Source: Paracoccaceae bacterium
Lineage (GTDB): Bacteria; Pseudomonadota; Alphaproteobacteria; Rhodobacterales; Rhodobacteraceae
Assembly: GCA_024742835.1 (NCBI GenBank)
Contig: JANSXS010000013.1
Location: forward strand, 1-64,000
DNA length: 64,000 nucleotides
Direction of reading: 5' to 3'
Shown: piece after piece, positions 38,466-47,494 of the stretch
Numbering within the stretch: the stretch's first letter is position 1
How the letters are laid out: the number at the start of each line of letters is the position of its first letter
The notes under the pieces: model-generated
What the model was told of the DNA's origin: nothing
The model's input: only the letters and a program-made list of their open reading frames with translations
Database searches by the model: none
Made by a program: the position numbers and the translations under genes

Positions 38466-39197
38466 ATGAAAAAGCTTGTCAGCCTTGCCCTTGTCGCGTG
38501 TTCCGTATGGTCAGCGGCGCCCGCGCGCGCCGAATGCGTTGTGCTGTTGCATGGTCTGGCGCGCACCGACGCGTCCTTTATCGTGATGGAAGAGGCGCTG
38601 CGCGCACAGGGCTACACGACGTTCCGCCCCGATTACCCCTCGACGGAGTTGCGAATCGATGAGTTGGCGCGCGAAACCCTGCCCTATGCGATGCGGGTCT
38701 GCGGCGACGGGCCGGTGCATTTCGTCACCCATTCGATGGGGGGTATCCTGCTGCGGTTCTGGCTGGGCGAAAACCGGCCGGAGCGGTTGGGCCGCGTGGT
38801 CATGCTCGGCCCGCCGAATCACGGCTCGGAACTGGTGGATGAACTGGGCGGGATGGAGCTTTTCGCGTGGCTGAACGGCCCGGCGGGGATGCAGCTTGCG
38901 ACCGGCGACGACAGCCTGGCAGAGCAATTGCCCAAGGTCGATTTTCCGCTGGGGGTCATTGCCGGCACACGGTCGCTCAACCCGTATTTCTCGTCGCTGA
39001 TCGACGGGTCGGATGATGGCAAGGTGTCTGTCGCGTCCACCAGGGTTGACGGCATGGCCGACCATATCACGCTGCCGGTCACGCATACCTTCATGATGAA
39101 CAATCCGGTGGTGATCGCGCAGGTCGTGGAATTCCTCAAGACAGGGCGCTTCGATCACGATCTGAACCTTGTCGATCTGATCTGGGGGGGGAAATGA
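38466..39197 (+). CDS. Secreted alpha/beta hydrolase (lipase/PGAP1-like)
   Basis: 243 residues. Signal peptide [36 protein letters not shown] is the oxyanion-hole strand; [13 protein letters not shown] holds the nucleophile Ser (GHSMG variant with Thr), and [10 protein letters not shown] the candidate catalytic His. No Cys-rich lid domain. Substrate unknown. Its stop overlaps the start of the phnM-like gene by four bases. Confidence 0.84.
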   Translation: MKKLVSLALVACSVWSAAPARAECVVLLHGLARTDASFIVMEEALRAQGYTTFRPDYPSTELRIDELARETLPYAMRVCGDGPVHFVTHSMGGILLRFWLGENRPERLGRVVMLGPPNHGSELVDELGGMELFAWLNGPAGMQLATGDDSLAEQLPKVDFPLGVIAGTRSLNPYFSSLIDGSDDGKVSVASTRVDGMADHITLPVTHTFMMNNPVVIAQVVEFLKTGRFDHDLNLVDLIWGGK

Positions 39198-40339
39198 CCC
39201 CAGATCTCAGGCTGACAGGGGCACAGGTGCTGCGTCCGGACGGGCTTGACGATACGCCGCTGTCGATCGCAGCGGGGCGGATTGCGGATGCGGGCGGGCG
39301 CGAGGTGGATCTGTCGGGCTTTCTGGTGCTGCCGGGCATCGTGGATGCGCATGGCGACGCCTTCGAGAAACATCTGGCACCGCGACGCGGGGCGATGAAG
39401 GATCTTGATCAGGGCCTTGTGGCGACCGAGGCGGAACTGGCCGCGAACGGGATCACGACCGCGACGCTGGCGCAGTTCTACAGTTGGGAGGGCGGAATGC
39501 GCGGCCCGGCCTTTGCCAGGCAGGTGTTCACCGCGCTGCAAGAGATCCGCCCCAGGCTGGGCACGGATATTTGGCCGCAACTGCGTTTCGAATTCTCGAT
39601 GGTGGATGAGTATGACGCGGTGCTCGACATGGTTGGACGTTTCGACATTCGCTATGTGGTGTTCAACGATCACCTCCCGCACGAGGCGCTGGAGGCGGGC
39701 AAACGCCCGCCGCGTCTTACCGGGCAGGCGTTGCGCATCGGCAAGAACCCCGAAAAGCATCTGGCCGATCTTCAGACGCTGTATTCCGGGCTGGATGCGG
39801 TGCCAGAGGCGTTGGCGCTGCTGATGCCGATGCTGGCCGAACGCGGCGTTCTGATGGGCAGCCATGACGATCACACGCGCGCCGACCGGGCGTTGTGGCA
39901 CGGGCGCGGGGCGCTTGTGGCGGAATTTCCCGAGACGGTCGAGGCGGCAGAGGCGGCCAAAGCGACGGGCGACGCAGTGGTTCTGGGCGCGCCGAACCTG
40001 GTGCGGGGCGGCTCGCACAAGGGCAATGTCTCGGCGCTGGATCTGGTGGCGATGGGGCTGTGCGATGCGCTGGCCTCGGATTATCACTACCCGTCGATGC
40101 GGCGCGCGGCGTTTCTGTTGGCCAATGGCGGCGTGATGTCCTTTGCCTCGGCGTGGGGTCTGATCTCGGATGGGCCCGCGCGAATGCTGGGCCTTGCCGA
40201 CCGGGGACGCCTGACGCCGGGGATGCGGGCCGATCTGGTGGTGCTCGATGCCGCCCGGCGCGAGATCTGCGCGACGCTGTCCGGCGGGCAGGTGACCTAT
40301 ATGAAAGGCGAGGCGGCGGCGCGGTTTCTGGCCTCGTAG
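39194..40339 (+). CDS. phnM: PhnM-like amidohydrolase
   Basis: 381 residues, amidohydrolase fold. Metal ligands: [15 protein letters not shown] (HxD...ExH type), SHDDHTRAD and [10 protein letters not shown]. Best match is alpha-D-ribose 1-methylphosphonate 5-triphosphate diphosphatase of the C-P lyase pathway. The rest of the phn operon is absent from this window and the gene is coupled to a secreted hydrolase, so it may have a different phosphonate-like or unrelated substrate. Confidence 0.8.
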   Translation: MTPDLRLTGAQVLRPDGLDDTPLSIAAGRIADAGGREVDLSGFLVLPGIVDAHGDAFEKHLAPRRGAMKDLDQGLVATEAELAANGITTATLAQFYSWEGGMRGPAFARQVFTALQEIRPRLGTDIWPQLRFEFSMVDEYDAVLDMVGRFDIRYVVFNDHLPHEALEAGKRPPRLTGQALRIGKNPEKHLADLQTLYSGLDAVPEALALLMPMLAERGVLMGSHDDHTRADRALWHGRGALVAEFPETVEAAEAAKATGDAVVLGAPNLVRGGSHKGNVSALDLVAMGLCDALASDYHYPSMRRAAFLLANGGVMSFASAWGLISDGPARMLGLADRGRLTPGMRADLVVLDAARREICATLSGGQVTYMKGEAAARFLAS

Positions 40340-40363
40340 ACCGGCACCGCGCCGCCGTTGAGG

Positions 40364-40828
40364 TCAGTGGCTGTGCCCGTGACCCTTTTCCGGCATCCGC
40401 TCCAGATCGACGGGAACCTCGATCTGCATCTCGCCTGCGGTCTCGAAGACAAGAGTGAGTGGCACGCGCGCCCCCTGTTCAAACGGGCCGGTGAGGCCCA
40501 TGAACATGACGTGATCCCCGCCGCGTTTCATGGTGATCATGCCGCCTTCGGGCAGGGCAAAGCCGTCTTCGACATGGCGCATCCGCATCACGCCATCCTC
40601 TTCGATATGGGTGTGCAGCTCCACCCGCGCGGCGGCAGGGGATTTGGCTCCGACAAGCCGGTCGTCAGGTCCGGCATTCTCGATCATCAGAAAGGCCGCG
40701 CCGGTCTTGGCAGCGGGCGAGGCCGCGCGCGCATAGGCGTCCTTCACGGTGATGTCGGCGGCCAGTGCGGCGGTGGTGGAAAGCGCAATTGCGCCAAGCG
40801 CGGCAAGCGCGCGAAATGTGCTGAGCAT
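40364..40828 (-). CDS. Periplasmic copper chaperone PCu(A)C
   Basis: 154 residues. Signal peptide MLSTFRALAALGAIALSTTAALA, then the PCuAC domain with the copper motif H(M)X10MX21HXM: VELHTHIEEDGVMRMRHVE and GGDHVMFMGL. A His-rich tail EKGHGHSH follows. It delivers Cu(I) to cytochrome c oxidase CuA or to outer copper handling. The small Cys-containing gene upstream on the same strand probably shares its operon. Confidence 0.92.
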   Translation of the reverse strand: MLSTFRALAALGAIALSTTAALAADITVKDAYARAASPAAKTGAAFLMIENAGPDDRLVGAKSPAAARVELHTHIEEDGVMRMRHVEDGFALPEGGMITMKRGGDHVMFMGLTGPFEQGARVPLTLVFETAGEMQIEVPVDLERMPEKGHGHSH

Positions 40829-40880
40829 TGGATTTGTCCTGTGCTGTGTGTTGGATCGGTCTGAAACGGTCAGTGGAGGA

Positions 40881-41228
40881 TCAGAGCGACACAGGGGGCG
40901 CACGGGCGCGGGGAAGGAACAGGCCGGGGGTTTCGCCGGGAACCTGCGGCGCGGCAACACGGCTGGTGCGCGACTGTGGCATATGTCGGGGCAGATCGTG
41001 CAGCCCCGGCAGCGTTGCCGCACAAAGTGCTGTCGTGCAATCGGGGCAGATATGCACCGGACCCATTGGCGTGCCGGTGTCGTCGACCACAACGGTGACC
41101 GGCCCGGTCCCGGTGCAAAGCACGATACTGCCCGCCGGTCCCGCGGCCGTGCGGGCAAGCGCCATGGACTGCCCTGTGAGCAGAAGCACAAGCGACAGCA
41201 TGGCCGCGATATAGGTCCGGGTTATCAT
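40881..41228 (-). CDS. Small exported Cys-containing protein (DUF2946-like)
   Basis: 115 residues. Signal peptide MITRTYIAAMLSLVLLLTGQSMA. The mature part has CPDCTTALCAATL, a CxxCxxxxC cluster that could bind a metal, and a Pro/Arg-rich end. It lies 52 bases upstream of the PCu(A)C gene on the same strand, and similar gene pairs are common in Rhodobacterales, so a copper link is likely but inferred. Confidence 0.62.
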   Translation of the reverse strand: MITRTYIAAMLSLVLLLTGQSMALARTAAGPAGSIVLCTGTGPVTVVVDDTGTPMGPVHICPDCTTALCAATLPGLHDLPRHMPQSRTSRVAAPQVPGETPGLFLPRARAPPVSL

Positions 41229-41270
41229 CGACTGTGTGTATAGCCGGGGCGCGCACCGTATGAAGCGCGA

Positions 41271-41307
41271 CAAAAAGCAACAGCCCCGCCGGATCTGGCG
41301 AGGCTGT
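41271..41307 (-). terminator. Rho-independent terminator of rpmB
   Basis: On the minus strand: ACAGCCTCGCC, loop AGATCC, GGCGGGGCTGT, then TGC and TTTTT. The stem has one short mismatch. It lies 25 bases after the rpmB stop. Confidence 0.8.
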
Positions 41308-41331
41308 GTCAGCTTTCCAGGATCGGGCAAG

Positions 41332-41622
41332 TCAGGCGCTTGCGGCCTGTGCCTTTGCGATCTCTTTCTTCACTTTCAGCGCGTTGGCGGAAAGCTCGAT
41401 ATCCTTGGCCTTGGCCAGATATCCGTCCAGCCCGCCCCGGTGATCGACAGAGCGCAGGGCAGCGGCGCTGATGCGCAGCTTGATACCACGCTTGAGCGTT
41501 TCCGACTGAAGTGTCACATCGTTCAGGTTCGGCAGATACCGACGCCGTGTCTTGTTGTTGGCGTGGCTAGAGTTGTTGCCGACCATCGGGCCTTTTCCGG
41601 TCAATTCGCAGCGGCGCGACAT
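41332..41622 (-). CDS. rpmB: 50S ribosomal protein L28
   Basis: 96 residues. [31 protein letters not shown] (in parts) is the conserved L28 N-terminus. The length with the C-terminal extension is usual for alphaproteobacteria. Only one Cys remains, so the non-zinc type. It stands alone with its own terminator. Confidence 0.97.
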   Translation of the reverse strand: MSRRCELTGKGPMVGNNSSHANNKTRRRYLPNLNDVTLQSETLKRGIKLRISAAALRSVDHRGGLDGYLAKAKDIELSANALKVKKEIAKAQAASA

Positions 41623-41845
41623 AGGTTCATTCCTCGTCCTGGGTGGGGCGCGGTCTGTCCCCTCTCAATGCAAACGGGCACCGCCATAGGCCGTGCCCCG
41701 AAATCCGTTTTCGGTCTTTACGGCCAATGCTCTGGGGCGTCAAGGGATTCGGGCGCGAAAAGACCGGTGTACAAGAGCGGGTCGTTCAGGCTGACTCCGG
41801 TCACCCCGTGTCGACAGGACGCGATATTATGCAAGGAGAAGCGCA

Positions 41846-42277
41846 ATGCGGATTTTCAGGTCTGAAACGCGAGCCAGCAGCCTCGCCAATCCGGACTACT
41901 TTAGCGGTCGTGTATGGCAAGAGCCGGTGGTCGAGGCCGAAGCCCCCGCACGGCTGCGCGCGCTCCGCGTGACGTTCGAGCCGGGCGCGCGCACGGCTTG
42001 GCACACCCATCCGCTGGGCCAGACGCTGCATGTGCTGTGGGGCACCGGGCTTGTCGCGCGGCGCGGACAGGCCCCCGAGGTGATCCGCGCGGGCGATACG
42101 GTCTGGATTCCGCCGGGTGAAGAGCACTGGCACGGCGCTGCGCCGGAAACGCAGATGTGCCATCTGGCCATGCAGGAGGCCGACGCAGCCGGGCGCGTTG
42201 CCGACTGGCTGGAACAGGTGTCGGACGCGGATTATCGCGCCACACCCAAGGACCGAAAGCAGGAGAACACGGCATGA
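41846..42277 (+). CDS. Cupin domain protein
   Basis: 143 residues. Cupin motif 1 is VTFEPGARTAWHTHPLGQTL (HxH, then the Gln in place of the usual Glu position) and motif 2 DTVWIPPGEEHWHGA, giving a His/Glu metal site. Single cupin domain; substrate unknown, and carboxymuconolactone-like homologues are common. AAGGAGAAG precedes the start. Its stop overlaps the next gene start (ATGA). Confidence 0.87.
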   Translation: MRIFRSETRASSLANPDYFSGRVWQEPVVEAEAPARLRALRVTFEPGARTAWHTHPLGQTLHVLWGTGLVARRGQAPEVIRAGDTVWIPPGEEHWHGAAPETQMCHLAMQEADAAGRVADWLEQVSDADYRATPKDRKQENTA

Positions 42278-42741
42278 AGCTGATACGCGCACTTATGGGG
42301 ATCACCGCCCTTATGGCTATGCCCACCCTGGCCGACGAACAGGTCTCGGGCCAGATGGGCGGGGGCAAGCCCGAAGACATCCATCTTGAAATGACCCGCG
42401 ATGCCGACGGCGCTGTCGCGATCTCGCAAACCGACTTCCGGCTGGCGCTTGGCGGCTATTACCGACTCAACGTGACCTGCCCGCAGGAGGTGACGTCCGA
42501 CACCGGATTTCATTTCGAATCCCCCGGGCTGCTGGAAAACGCCCATCTTCGGGTTCTGTCTGTCGCCGAAAGCGACATGGAATTCTACGTGCAGGGACTA
42601 AGCTTTCGGGCGATCCAATGCGATGGCAAGGGGTCTGCGCGGTTCAGCTTTCATCCCATGCGCAAGGGCGATTACCCGTTTCTGGTGCGCGACCATGCCG
42701 AGCCGCCAAAACAGGCACGAGGCCGTTTCATCGTTGAATGA
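42274..42741 (+). CDS. Exported hypothetical protein
   Basis: 155 residues. Signal peptide MKLIRALMGITALMAMPTLA. No family recognised. Two Cys (VTCPQEVTSD and IQCDGKGS) may form a disulfide or bind metal, and GGYYRLNVTC, MEFYVQGLSFR and FSFHPMRKGDYPFLVRDH (in parts) suggest a cupredoxin-like beta-sandwich. It is translationally coupled to the cupin gene, so the two may act together. A hairpin begins one base after the stop. Confidence 0.65.
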   Translation: MKLIRALMGITALMAMPTLADEQVSGQMGGGKPEDIHLEMTRDADGAVAISQTDFRLALGGYYRLNVTCPQEVTSDTGFHFESPGLLENAHLRVLSVAESDMEFYVQGLSFRAIQCDGKGSARFSFHPMRKGDYPFLVRDHAEPPKQARGRFIVE

Positions 42742-42742
42742 G

Positions 42743-42784
42743 GCGGTTGGCGAAAGGCTGCGCGTCAGGTTTTTCGCGAACCGC
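42743..42784 (+). terminator. Hairpin at gene end, related to the 111-base repeat
   Basis: GCGGTT-G-GCGAAA (42743-42755) pairs with TTTCGC-G-AACCGC (42772-42784), with one central mismatch and a 16-base loop. The right arm shares TCAGGTTTTTCGCG with the right end of copy B (54808-54821). It starts one base past the stop codon of the exported protein. Confidence 0.6.
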
Positions 42785-42804
42785 TTTCATCATCGCGCTA
42801 CGCG

Positions 42805-43788
42805 TCACCCAAGATGATCGCGCCCATGTGCTGCGTCCAGATCCAGATCCGGGCCTGTCGGGATGATACGGTGCGGATTTATCATGTCATGGCTGTAATG
42901 GTAGTGGCGCGTGATATGGTCGAAATCCACCGTCTCCGCCACGCCCGGCCATTGGTAAAGCTCGCGCAGATAGCCCCAGATATTGGGGTAATCCACGATT
43001 CGTGCGCGGTTGCATTTGAAATGCCCGTGATAGACCATGTCAAAGCGGATCAGCGTGGTGAACAGCCGCCAGTCCGCCTCTGTCAGGCGCGCGCCCATCA
43101 GGTAGCGGTGATCGCGCAGGCGCGCCTCAAGCCAGCCCAGCGTCTCGAATACCGGATTAACGGCCTTGTCATAGGCTGGTTGACTGGTCGCGAACCCGGC
43201 CTTGTAGACCCCGTTGTTGACGGTGTCGTAGATGCGGGCGTTCACCGGCTCGATCGCGGCGCGCAGATCTTTTGGCCAGTAATCGTCGGTAGTGCCGGTG
43301 ATCGCATCAAAGGCGCTGTTGAACATGCGAATGATCTCGGCAGATTCGTTGGACACGATGGTTTCGCGTTCCTTGTCCCACAGGATCGGCACCGTCACGC
43401 GCCCCGATGTCTTCGGGTCGGCCCGCAGATAGATGTCACGGGCAAACGGCAAGCCATACACCCTGTCCCCCGTCGCACCCGGAAAATCCGTGTCAAAGGT
43501 CCACCCGTCGCTTAGCATGTCGGGATGCACCACGGACACGCCGATGTGGTCCTCCAGCGCCTTGAGCTTGCGGAAAATCAGGGTGCGGTGCGCCCACGGA
43601 CAGGCGAGCGAAACGTAAAGATGATAGCGCCCGCTTTGCGCGGCGAACCCACCCGCCCCCGACGGGCCGGGCGCGCCATTGGCGGTGATCCAGTTGCGAA
43701 ACTGCGTTGTGGTGCGCTTGAATTCGCCGGCTGTGCTTTCGGTGTCGTACCAGTCGTCATGCCAGACGCCGTCGATCAGTTGGCCCAT
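42805..43788 (-). CDS. Glutathionyl-hydroquinone reductase family (YqjG/Xi-class GST)
   Basis: 327 residues. The catalytic Cys is in VSLACPWAHRTLIF (CPWA motif of the Xi class), with GRVTVPILWD and SNESAEIIRMFN in the glutathione site and a C-terminal helical domain. It reduces glutathionyl-hydroquinones. Start ATG 43788, preceded on the minus strand by AGGAG. Monocistronic. Confidence 0.93.
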   Translation of the reverse strand: MGQLIDGVWHDDWYDTESTAGEFKRTTTQFRNWITANGAPGPSGAGGFAAQSGRYHLYVSLACPWAHRTLIFRKLKALEDHIGVSVVHPDMLSDGWTFDTDFPGATGDRVYGLPFARDIYLRADPKTSGRVTVPILWDKERETIVSNESAEIIRMFNSAFDAITGTTDDYWPKDLRAAIEPVNARIYDTVNNGVYKAGFATSQPAYDKAVNPVFETLGWLEARLRDHRYLMGARLTEADWRLFTTLIRFDMVYHGHFKCNRARIVDYPNIWGYLRELYQWPGVAETVDFDHITRHYHYSHDMINPHRIIPTGPDLDLDAAHGRDHLG

Positions 43789-44082
43789 GATAATTCTCCT
43801 TTGGCCATCAACCTGACGCGGATTGGCGCGGTTCCAAGGCGCGGGGTCTGTGCGCCCGCGCACATGTCGCAATCGCGATGCGGTGCGGCGATTCTCCGTT
43901 TGCGCCGATGCCGCGCTGCGCATATAGACGCGGTGACGATGCCCCCTGACAGGGGCCGGAAAGGTGCAGATCGCCGGGCCGACCCAAACAGGGGGCCGCG
44001 TGGATCTGGATCGTCGGGCGATGGCCGCAGGCGGCCTTCCCTTCCGGCTGTCTGAACGGGTCTGACAGGAAAGGAACGCCAC

Positions 44083-44301
44083 ATGAGACTGATCCTGATC
44101 ACTGCCGCGATGCTGCCCGGTGCCGCCGTTGCACATCCCGGACATCTGGCCGAAGCGGCCGGTCACGGCCACTGGCTCGGCGCTGCGGCCATTGGTGCGG
44201 CCATTGCCATCGGCCTGTGGGCGCGGGCGCGCGCCCGCAAGGAGGCCGAGGCCGACACAGCCCCCGAAGACGAGACCGAAGAAGAAGCCCAGGAGGCCTG
44301 A
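44083..44301 (+). CDS. Small membrane protein (DUF6732-like), first gene of cob cluster
   Basis: 72 residues: signal MRLILITAAMLPGAAVA, His-bearing AHPGHLAEAAGHGHW, a membrane helix (LGAAAIGAAIAIGLWA) and an acidic tail. Proteins like this precede cobalt or cobalamin genes in Rhodobacterales. The His residues near the membrane could bind cobalt or another metal. It is followed by cbiX four bases later. Confidence 0.7.
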   Translation: MRLILITAAMLPGAAVAHPGHLAEAAGHGHWLGAAAIGAAIAIGLWARARARKEAEADTAPEDETEEEAQEA

Positions 44302-44305
44302 GTCC

Positions 44306-45520
44306 ATGACCAAGACCGGCGTGATGATCTGCGGGCACGGCTCGCGCAGCCAGGCGGCGGTGGATGAGTTTTCCACCCTCGCCGACAAGCTGCCCGCCTA
44401 CCTGCCTCCCGAATGGGAAATGGAATACGGCTATCTGGAATTCGCCAACCCGGTCATCCGCGATGGTCTGGACAAGCTGCGCGAAAAGGGCTGCGAGCGC
44501 ATTCTCGCAGTGCCCGGTATGCTGTTCGCGGCGATGCATTCCAAGAACGACATCCCCACCGTGCTGAACACCTATGCCGAAACCCACGGGATCGAGATCA
44601 GCTATGGCCGGGAACTTGGCGTCGATCCCAAGATGATCGCCGCCGCCGGTGCGCGGATCGAGGCCGCCGTGGCGCAGGCCAATGCCGAACAGGGCGCCGT
44701 GTCGCTGCATGACACTTGCCTCGTCGTGATTGGGCGCGGCGCCTCTGATCCCGATGCCAACGGCAATGTCGCCAAGATCGCCCGTATGCTGTGGGAGGGC
44801 ATGGGCTTTGGCTGGGGCGCGGTCGGCTACTCCGGCGTGACCTTCCCGCTGGTGGAGCCGTGCCTGAGCCATGTGGCGAAGCTGGGCTACAAGCGCATCG
44901 TCGTATTCCCTTATTTCCTTTTCTCGGGCATCCTGATCGACCGGATCTACGGCTTTACCGATCAGGTCGCCGCAGACCATCCCGATATCCAGTTCGTCAA
45001 GGCGGGCTATCTGGGCGACCACCCCAAGGTGCTGGAAACCTTTGCGGAACGTGTGCGCGAACAGGCAGGCGCGAACCCACCCCCCAATTGCGGCACCTGC
45101 CCTTATCGTGCACAGGTTCTGGCCGTCGAAGGGGGCAAACCCATAGAGATCCCCGCCGCGGCGCGTACCGCCCACCCGGCGTTCGGCGACGTGCCGCCGC
45201 CAACCTGCGTGTTGTGCAAATACCGCACGGCGGTCCTGGGCTTCGAGCACGAGGTCGGCGCGATACAGGAAAGCCACCATCACCATGTCGAGGGGCAGGG
45301 CGCCTCGGCGCCGGGCTCGAACGTGGCGGATTGTTCCCTTTGCGATACGTTCTGCACCGGGCTTTGCCGGCTGGAGGCGACGGACAAGCATCACCACCAC
45401 CACCATCATCATGGCCACGATCACGCGCATCACGATCATGACCATCACCACCATCATGCGATCTACCCCCATGCCAAACATCCGCTGGGGCCTGAAAGCG
45501 CGCGCAAGACCAAGGCGTGA
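44306..45520 (+). CDS. cbiX: Sirohydrochlorin cobaltochelatase CbiX, long form with poly-His tail
   Basis: 404 residues. Two chelatase half-domains: VMICGHGSRSQAAVDEF (catalytic His) and CLVVIGRGASDPDANGN. The C-terminal 140 residues hold Cys motifs CGTCPYRAQ (262-), CVLCKYRTAV and CSLCDTFCTGLC that could carry an Fe-S or other metal site, and from about residue 362 a tail with 20 His including a run of eight. CbiX inserts cobalt into sirohydrochlorin. The His tail may store cobalt. ATG 44306. Confidence 0.88.
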   Translation: MTKTGVMICGHGSRSQAAVDEFSTLADKLPAYLPPEWEMEYGYLEFANPVIRDGLDKLREKGCERILAVPGMLFAAMHSKNDIPTVLNTYAETHGIEISYGRELGVDPKMIAAAGARIEAAVAQANAEQGAVSLHDTCLVVIGRGASDPDANGNVAKIARMLWEGMGFGWGAVGYSGVTFPLVEPCLSHVAKLGYKRIVVFPYFLFSGILIDRIYGFTDQVAADHPDIQFVKAGYLGDHPKVLETFAERVREQAGANPPPNCGTCPYRAQVLAVEGGKPIEIPAAARTAHPAFGDVPPPTCVLCKYRTAVLGFEHEVGAIQESHHHHVEGQGASAPGSNVADCSLCDTFCTGLCRLEATDKHHHHHHHHGHDHAHHDHDHHHHHAIYPHAKHPLGPESARKTKA

Positions 45521-45592
45521 CCCGTCCTTCTTCTTGGCAGAATTCTCCCGCCTGAGGCATCCGCCGCCGGGTCTAGGAACAAGGTCGGATCA

Positions 45593-46231
45593 TTGCGCCC
45601 CTATGAGAAAAACCCATCCGCGATCTACGCCGAAAGCTTCGCGACCGTCCGGCGCGAAGCCCGGCTGGATCGCTTTGCCCCCGGCATGGAGGCCCTGGCC
45701 ATCCGGCTCATCCATGCTTGCGGCATGGTCGAGGTCGCGGACCGGCTGTCCTATTCCGATAACGCCCACGCGGCTGGACAGGCGGCTTTACAGAACGGCG
45801 CGCCGGTCCTTTGCGATTGCGAAATGGTGGGGGCGGGCATCATCCGGCGTTACCTGCCCAGCGACAACGAGGTGATCGTCACGCTCAACGACCCGCAGGT
45901 GCCTGGGCTGGCACAGCGGATCGGCAATACCCGCAGCGCCGCCGGGGTCGAGCTGTGGACGCCGCATCTGGCCGGTGCGGTCGTTGCCATCGGCAATGCG
46001 CCTACCGCGCTTTTTCATCTCCTGGAACTGCTTGATGCCGGCGCGCCCAAACCCGCGGTCATCCTTGGCTTTCCGGTGGGCTTTGTCGGCGCGGCGGAAA
46101 GCAAGGCGGAACTGGCCGCGCACCCCAGGGGCTGCGACTTTGTGGCGCTACGTGGGCGGCGTGGCGGATCGGCCATGGCATCGGCGGCGGTCAACGCGCT
46201 GGCGGCGGGCATTCCGGAGGGCCGGGTATGA
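45593..46231 (+). CDS. cobH: Precorrin-8X methylmutase
   Basis: 212 residues from TTG 45593, giving the usual N-terminus RPYEKNPSAIYAESFATVR. Catalytic His is in RLIHACGM, and GFPVGFVGAAESKAEL is conserved. It moves the C11 methyl to C12, giving hydrogenobyrinic acid. The stop is followed by an AT-rich inverted-repeat spacer before cobL. Confidence 0.94.
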   Translation: MRPYEKNPSAIYAESFATVRREARLDRFAPGMEALAIRLIHACGMVEVADRLSYSDNAHAAGQAALQNGAPVLCDCEMVGAGIIRRYLPSDNEVIVTLNDPQVPGLAQRIGNTRSAAGVELWTPHLAGAVVAIGNAPTALFHLLELLDAGAPKPAVILGFPVGFVGAAESKAELAAHPRGCDFVALRGRRGGSAMASAAVNALAAGIPEGRV

Positions 46232-46235
46232 GGGG

Positions 46236-46282
46236 CAAATTTTTTATGAAAAAATTTGGCAAAACTTTTTCGAAAAGTTTTG
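46236..46282. repeat. Two adjacent AT-rich perfect inverted repeats in the cobH-cobL spacer
   Basis: CAAATTTTTT-ATG-AAAAAATTTG (46236-46258) and CAAAACTTTT-TCG-AAAAGTTTTG (46260-46282), each with 10-base perfect arms. They sit one base apart in a GC-rich operon, 9 bases before the cobL start. Confidence 0.8.
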
Positions 46283-46291
46283 GTGGCGCGC

Positions 46292-47494
46292 ATGGCTGAG
46301 CCTTGGTTGCATATCGTCGGGATCGGCGAGGATGGCATGGCGGGGCTTTTACCCGCCACGCGCGCCGTGGTCGAGGCGGCCGAGATTATCATCGGCGGGG
46401 ACCGGCATCATCGCCTGTCGGACACGGTCCGCGCCAAGCGGGTCGCCTGGCCCAGCCCTTTTGATGCGCTCATCGACACGCTGATGTCCTGCCGGGGCCA
46501 GCGGGTGGTGGTTCTGGCCACTGGCGATCCGCTCTGGTTTTCCGTGGGCGCGCGGATCGGGCGCAGCGTGAACCCTGCCGAGATCGTCTATCACCCGCAA
46601 CTTTCTGCGTTTCAGCTTGCCGCCGCGCGCATGGGCTGGAGCCTGCCGGATGTCGAAACGCTGACGGTGCATGGCCGCCCTGTCGAGCAGATGATCGCTT
46701 TCATCCAGCCCGACGCGCGGCTGTTGATCCTGACCACCGGGGCCGACACGCCCGGCCAGATCGCGCGCTTCCTGACAGAGCGCGGATTCGGCGCATCGAA
46801 GATGAGCGTTCTGGCGGCGATGGGCGGCCAGGACGAGGCACGCTTTGACGGGATCGCCAATGGCTGGGATCAGGATGTGCCAGCCTTCAACACGCTTGCG
46901 GTGGAGTGTGTCGCGGCACCTGACGCCGCGCTTTTGCCCCGCGTGCCGGGGCTGTCCGATGACTTGTTCGTGCATGACGGCACGATGACCAAGCAGGAGG
47001 TTCGCGCCGCCACGCTGGCCAAGCTGATGCCGATGCGTGGCGCGTTGCTGTGGGATATCGGCACCGGTTGCGGCTCTGTCGCGGTGGAATGGATGCGTGC
47101 CGCGCGCTATGCCCGCGCCATAGGGATCGAGCCGCGCGACGACCGCCGCGCCATGGCCGCCCGGAACGCGTTGTCGCTGGGTGCGCCGAAGCTGGAGCTG
47201 ATCGACGGGCGGGTGCCCGAGGCGTTGCACGGTCTGGCATCGCCGGACGCGGTCTTTATCGGGGGTGGGCTGAGCGTGCCGGTATTCGAGGCCGCCTGGG
47301 GCGCGTTGCGCCCGTTGGGGCGGCTGGTGGCCAATGCCGTGACGCTGGAAAGTGAGGCGGTACTGATGGACCTGCACAAGCGGCATGGCGGGCAATTGGT
47401 GAAGTTGCAGGTCCACCGCGCCGAGCCCGTGGGCGGTTTGACCGGATGGCGACCGTTGATGCCGGTCACGCAGTTGAGCCTGGTGAAGCGATGA
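46292..47494 (+). CDS. cobL: Precorrin-6Y C5,15-methyltransferase (decarboxylating), CbiE-CbiT fusion
   Basis: 400 residues. CbiE-type SAM domain at 1-205 (LHIVGIGEDGMAGLLPATR, LATGDPLWFSVGAR) and CbiT-type Rossmann domain at 220-400 (ALLWDIGTGCGSVAVEWMR, VFIGGGLS). It methylates C5 and C15 and removes the C12 acetate carboxylate. ATG 46292 is chosen; the preceding ORF start lies in the inverted repeats. Confidence 0.95.
   Translation: MAEPWLHIVGIGEDGMAGLLPATRAVVEAAEIIIGGDRHHRLSDTVRAKRVAWPSPFDALIDTLMSCRGQRVVVLATGDPLWFSVGARIGRSVNPAEIVYHPQLSAFQLAAARMGWSLPDVETLTVHGRPVEQMIAFIQPDARLLILTTGADTPGQIARFLTERGFGASKMSVLAAMGGQDEARFDGIANGWDQDVPAFNTLAVECVAAPDAALLPRVPGLSDDLFVHDGTMTKQEVRAATLAKLMPMRGALLWDIGTGCGSVAVEWMRAARYARAIGIEPRDDRRAMAARNALSLGAPKLELIDGRVPEALHGLASPDAVFIGGGLSVPVFEAAWGALRPLGRLVANAVTLESEAVLMDLHKRHGGQLVKLQVHRAEPVGGLTGWRPLMPVTQLSLVKR

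Noticed and set aside
43789-44082. Cobalamin riboswitch upstream of the cob cluster
   Set aside because: The 294-base gap was read for the B12-box and other conserved elements (GCCACTG, GGGAA) and none was found in the right order.
44099-45481. 460-residue minus-strand ORF starting in a Met/Val-rich stretch
   Set aside because: It is the complement of cbiX; the Met/Val run is the antisense of the poly-His codons.
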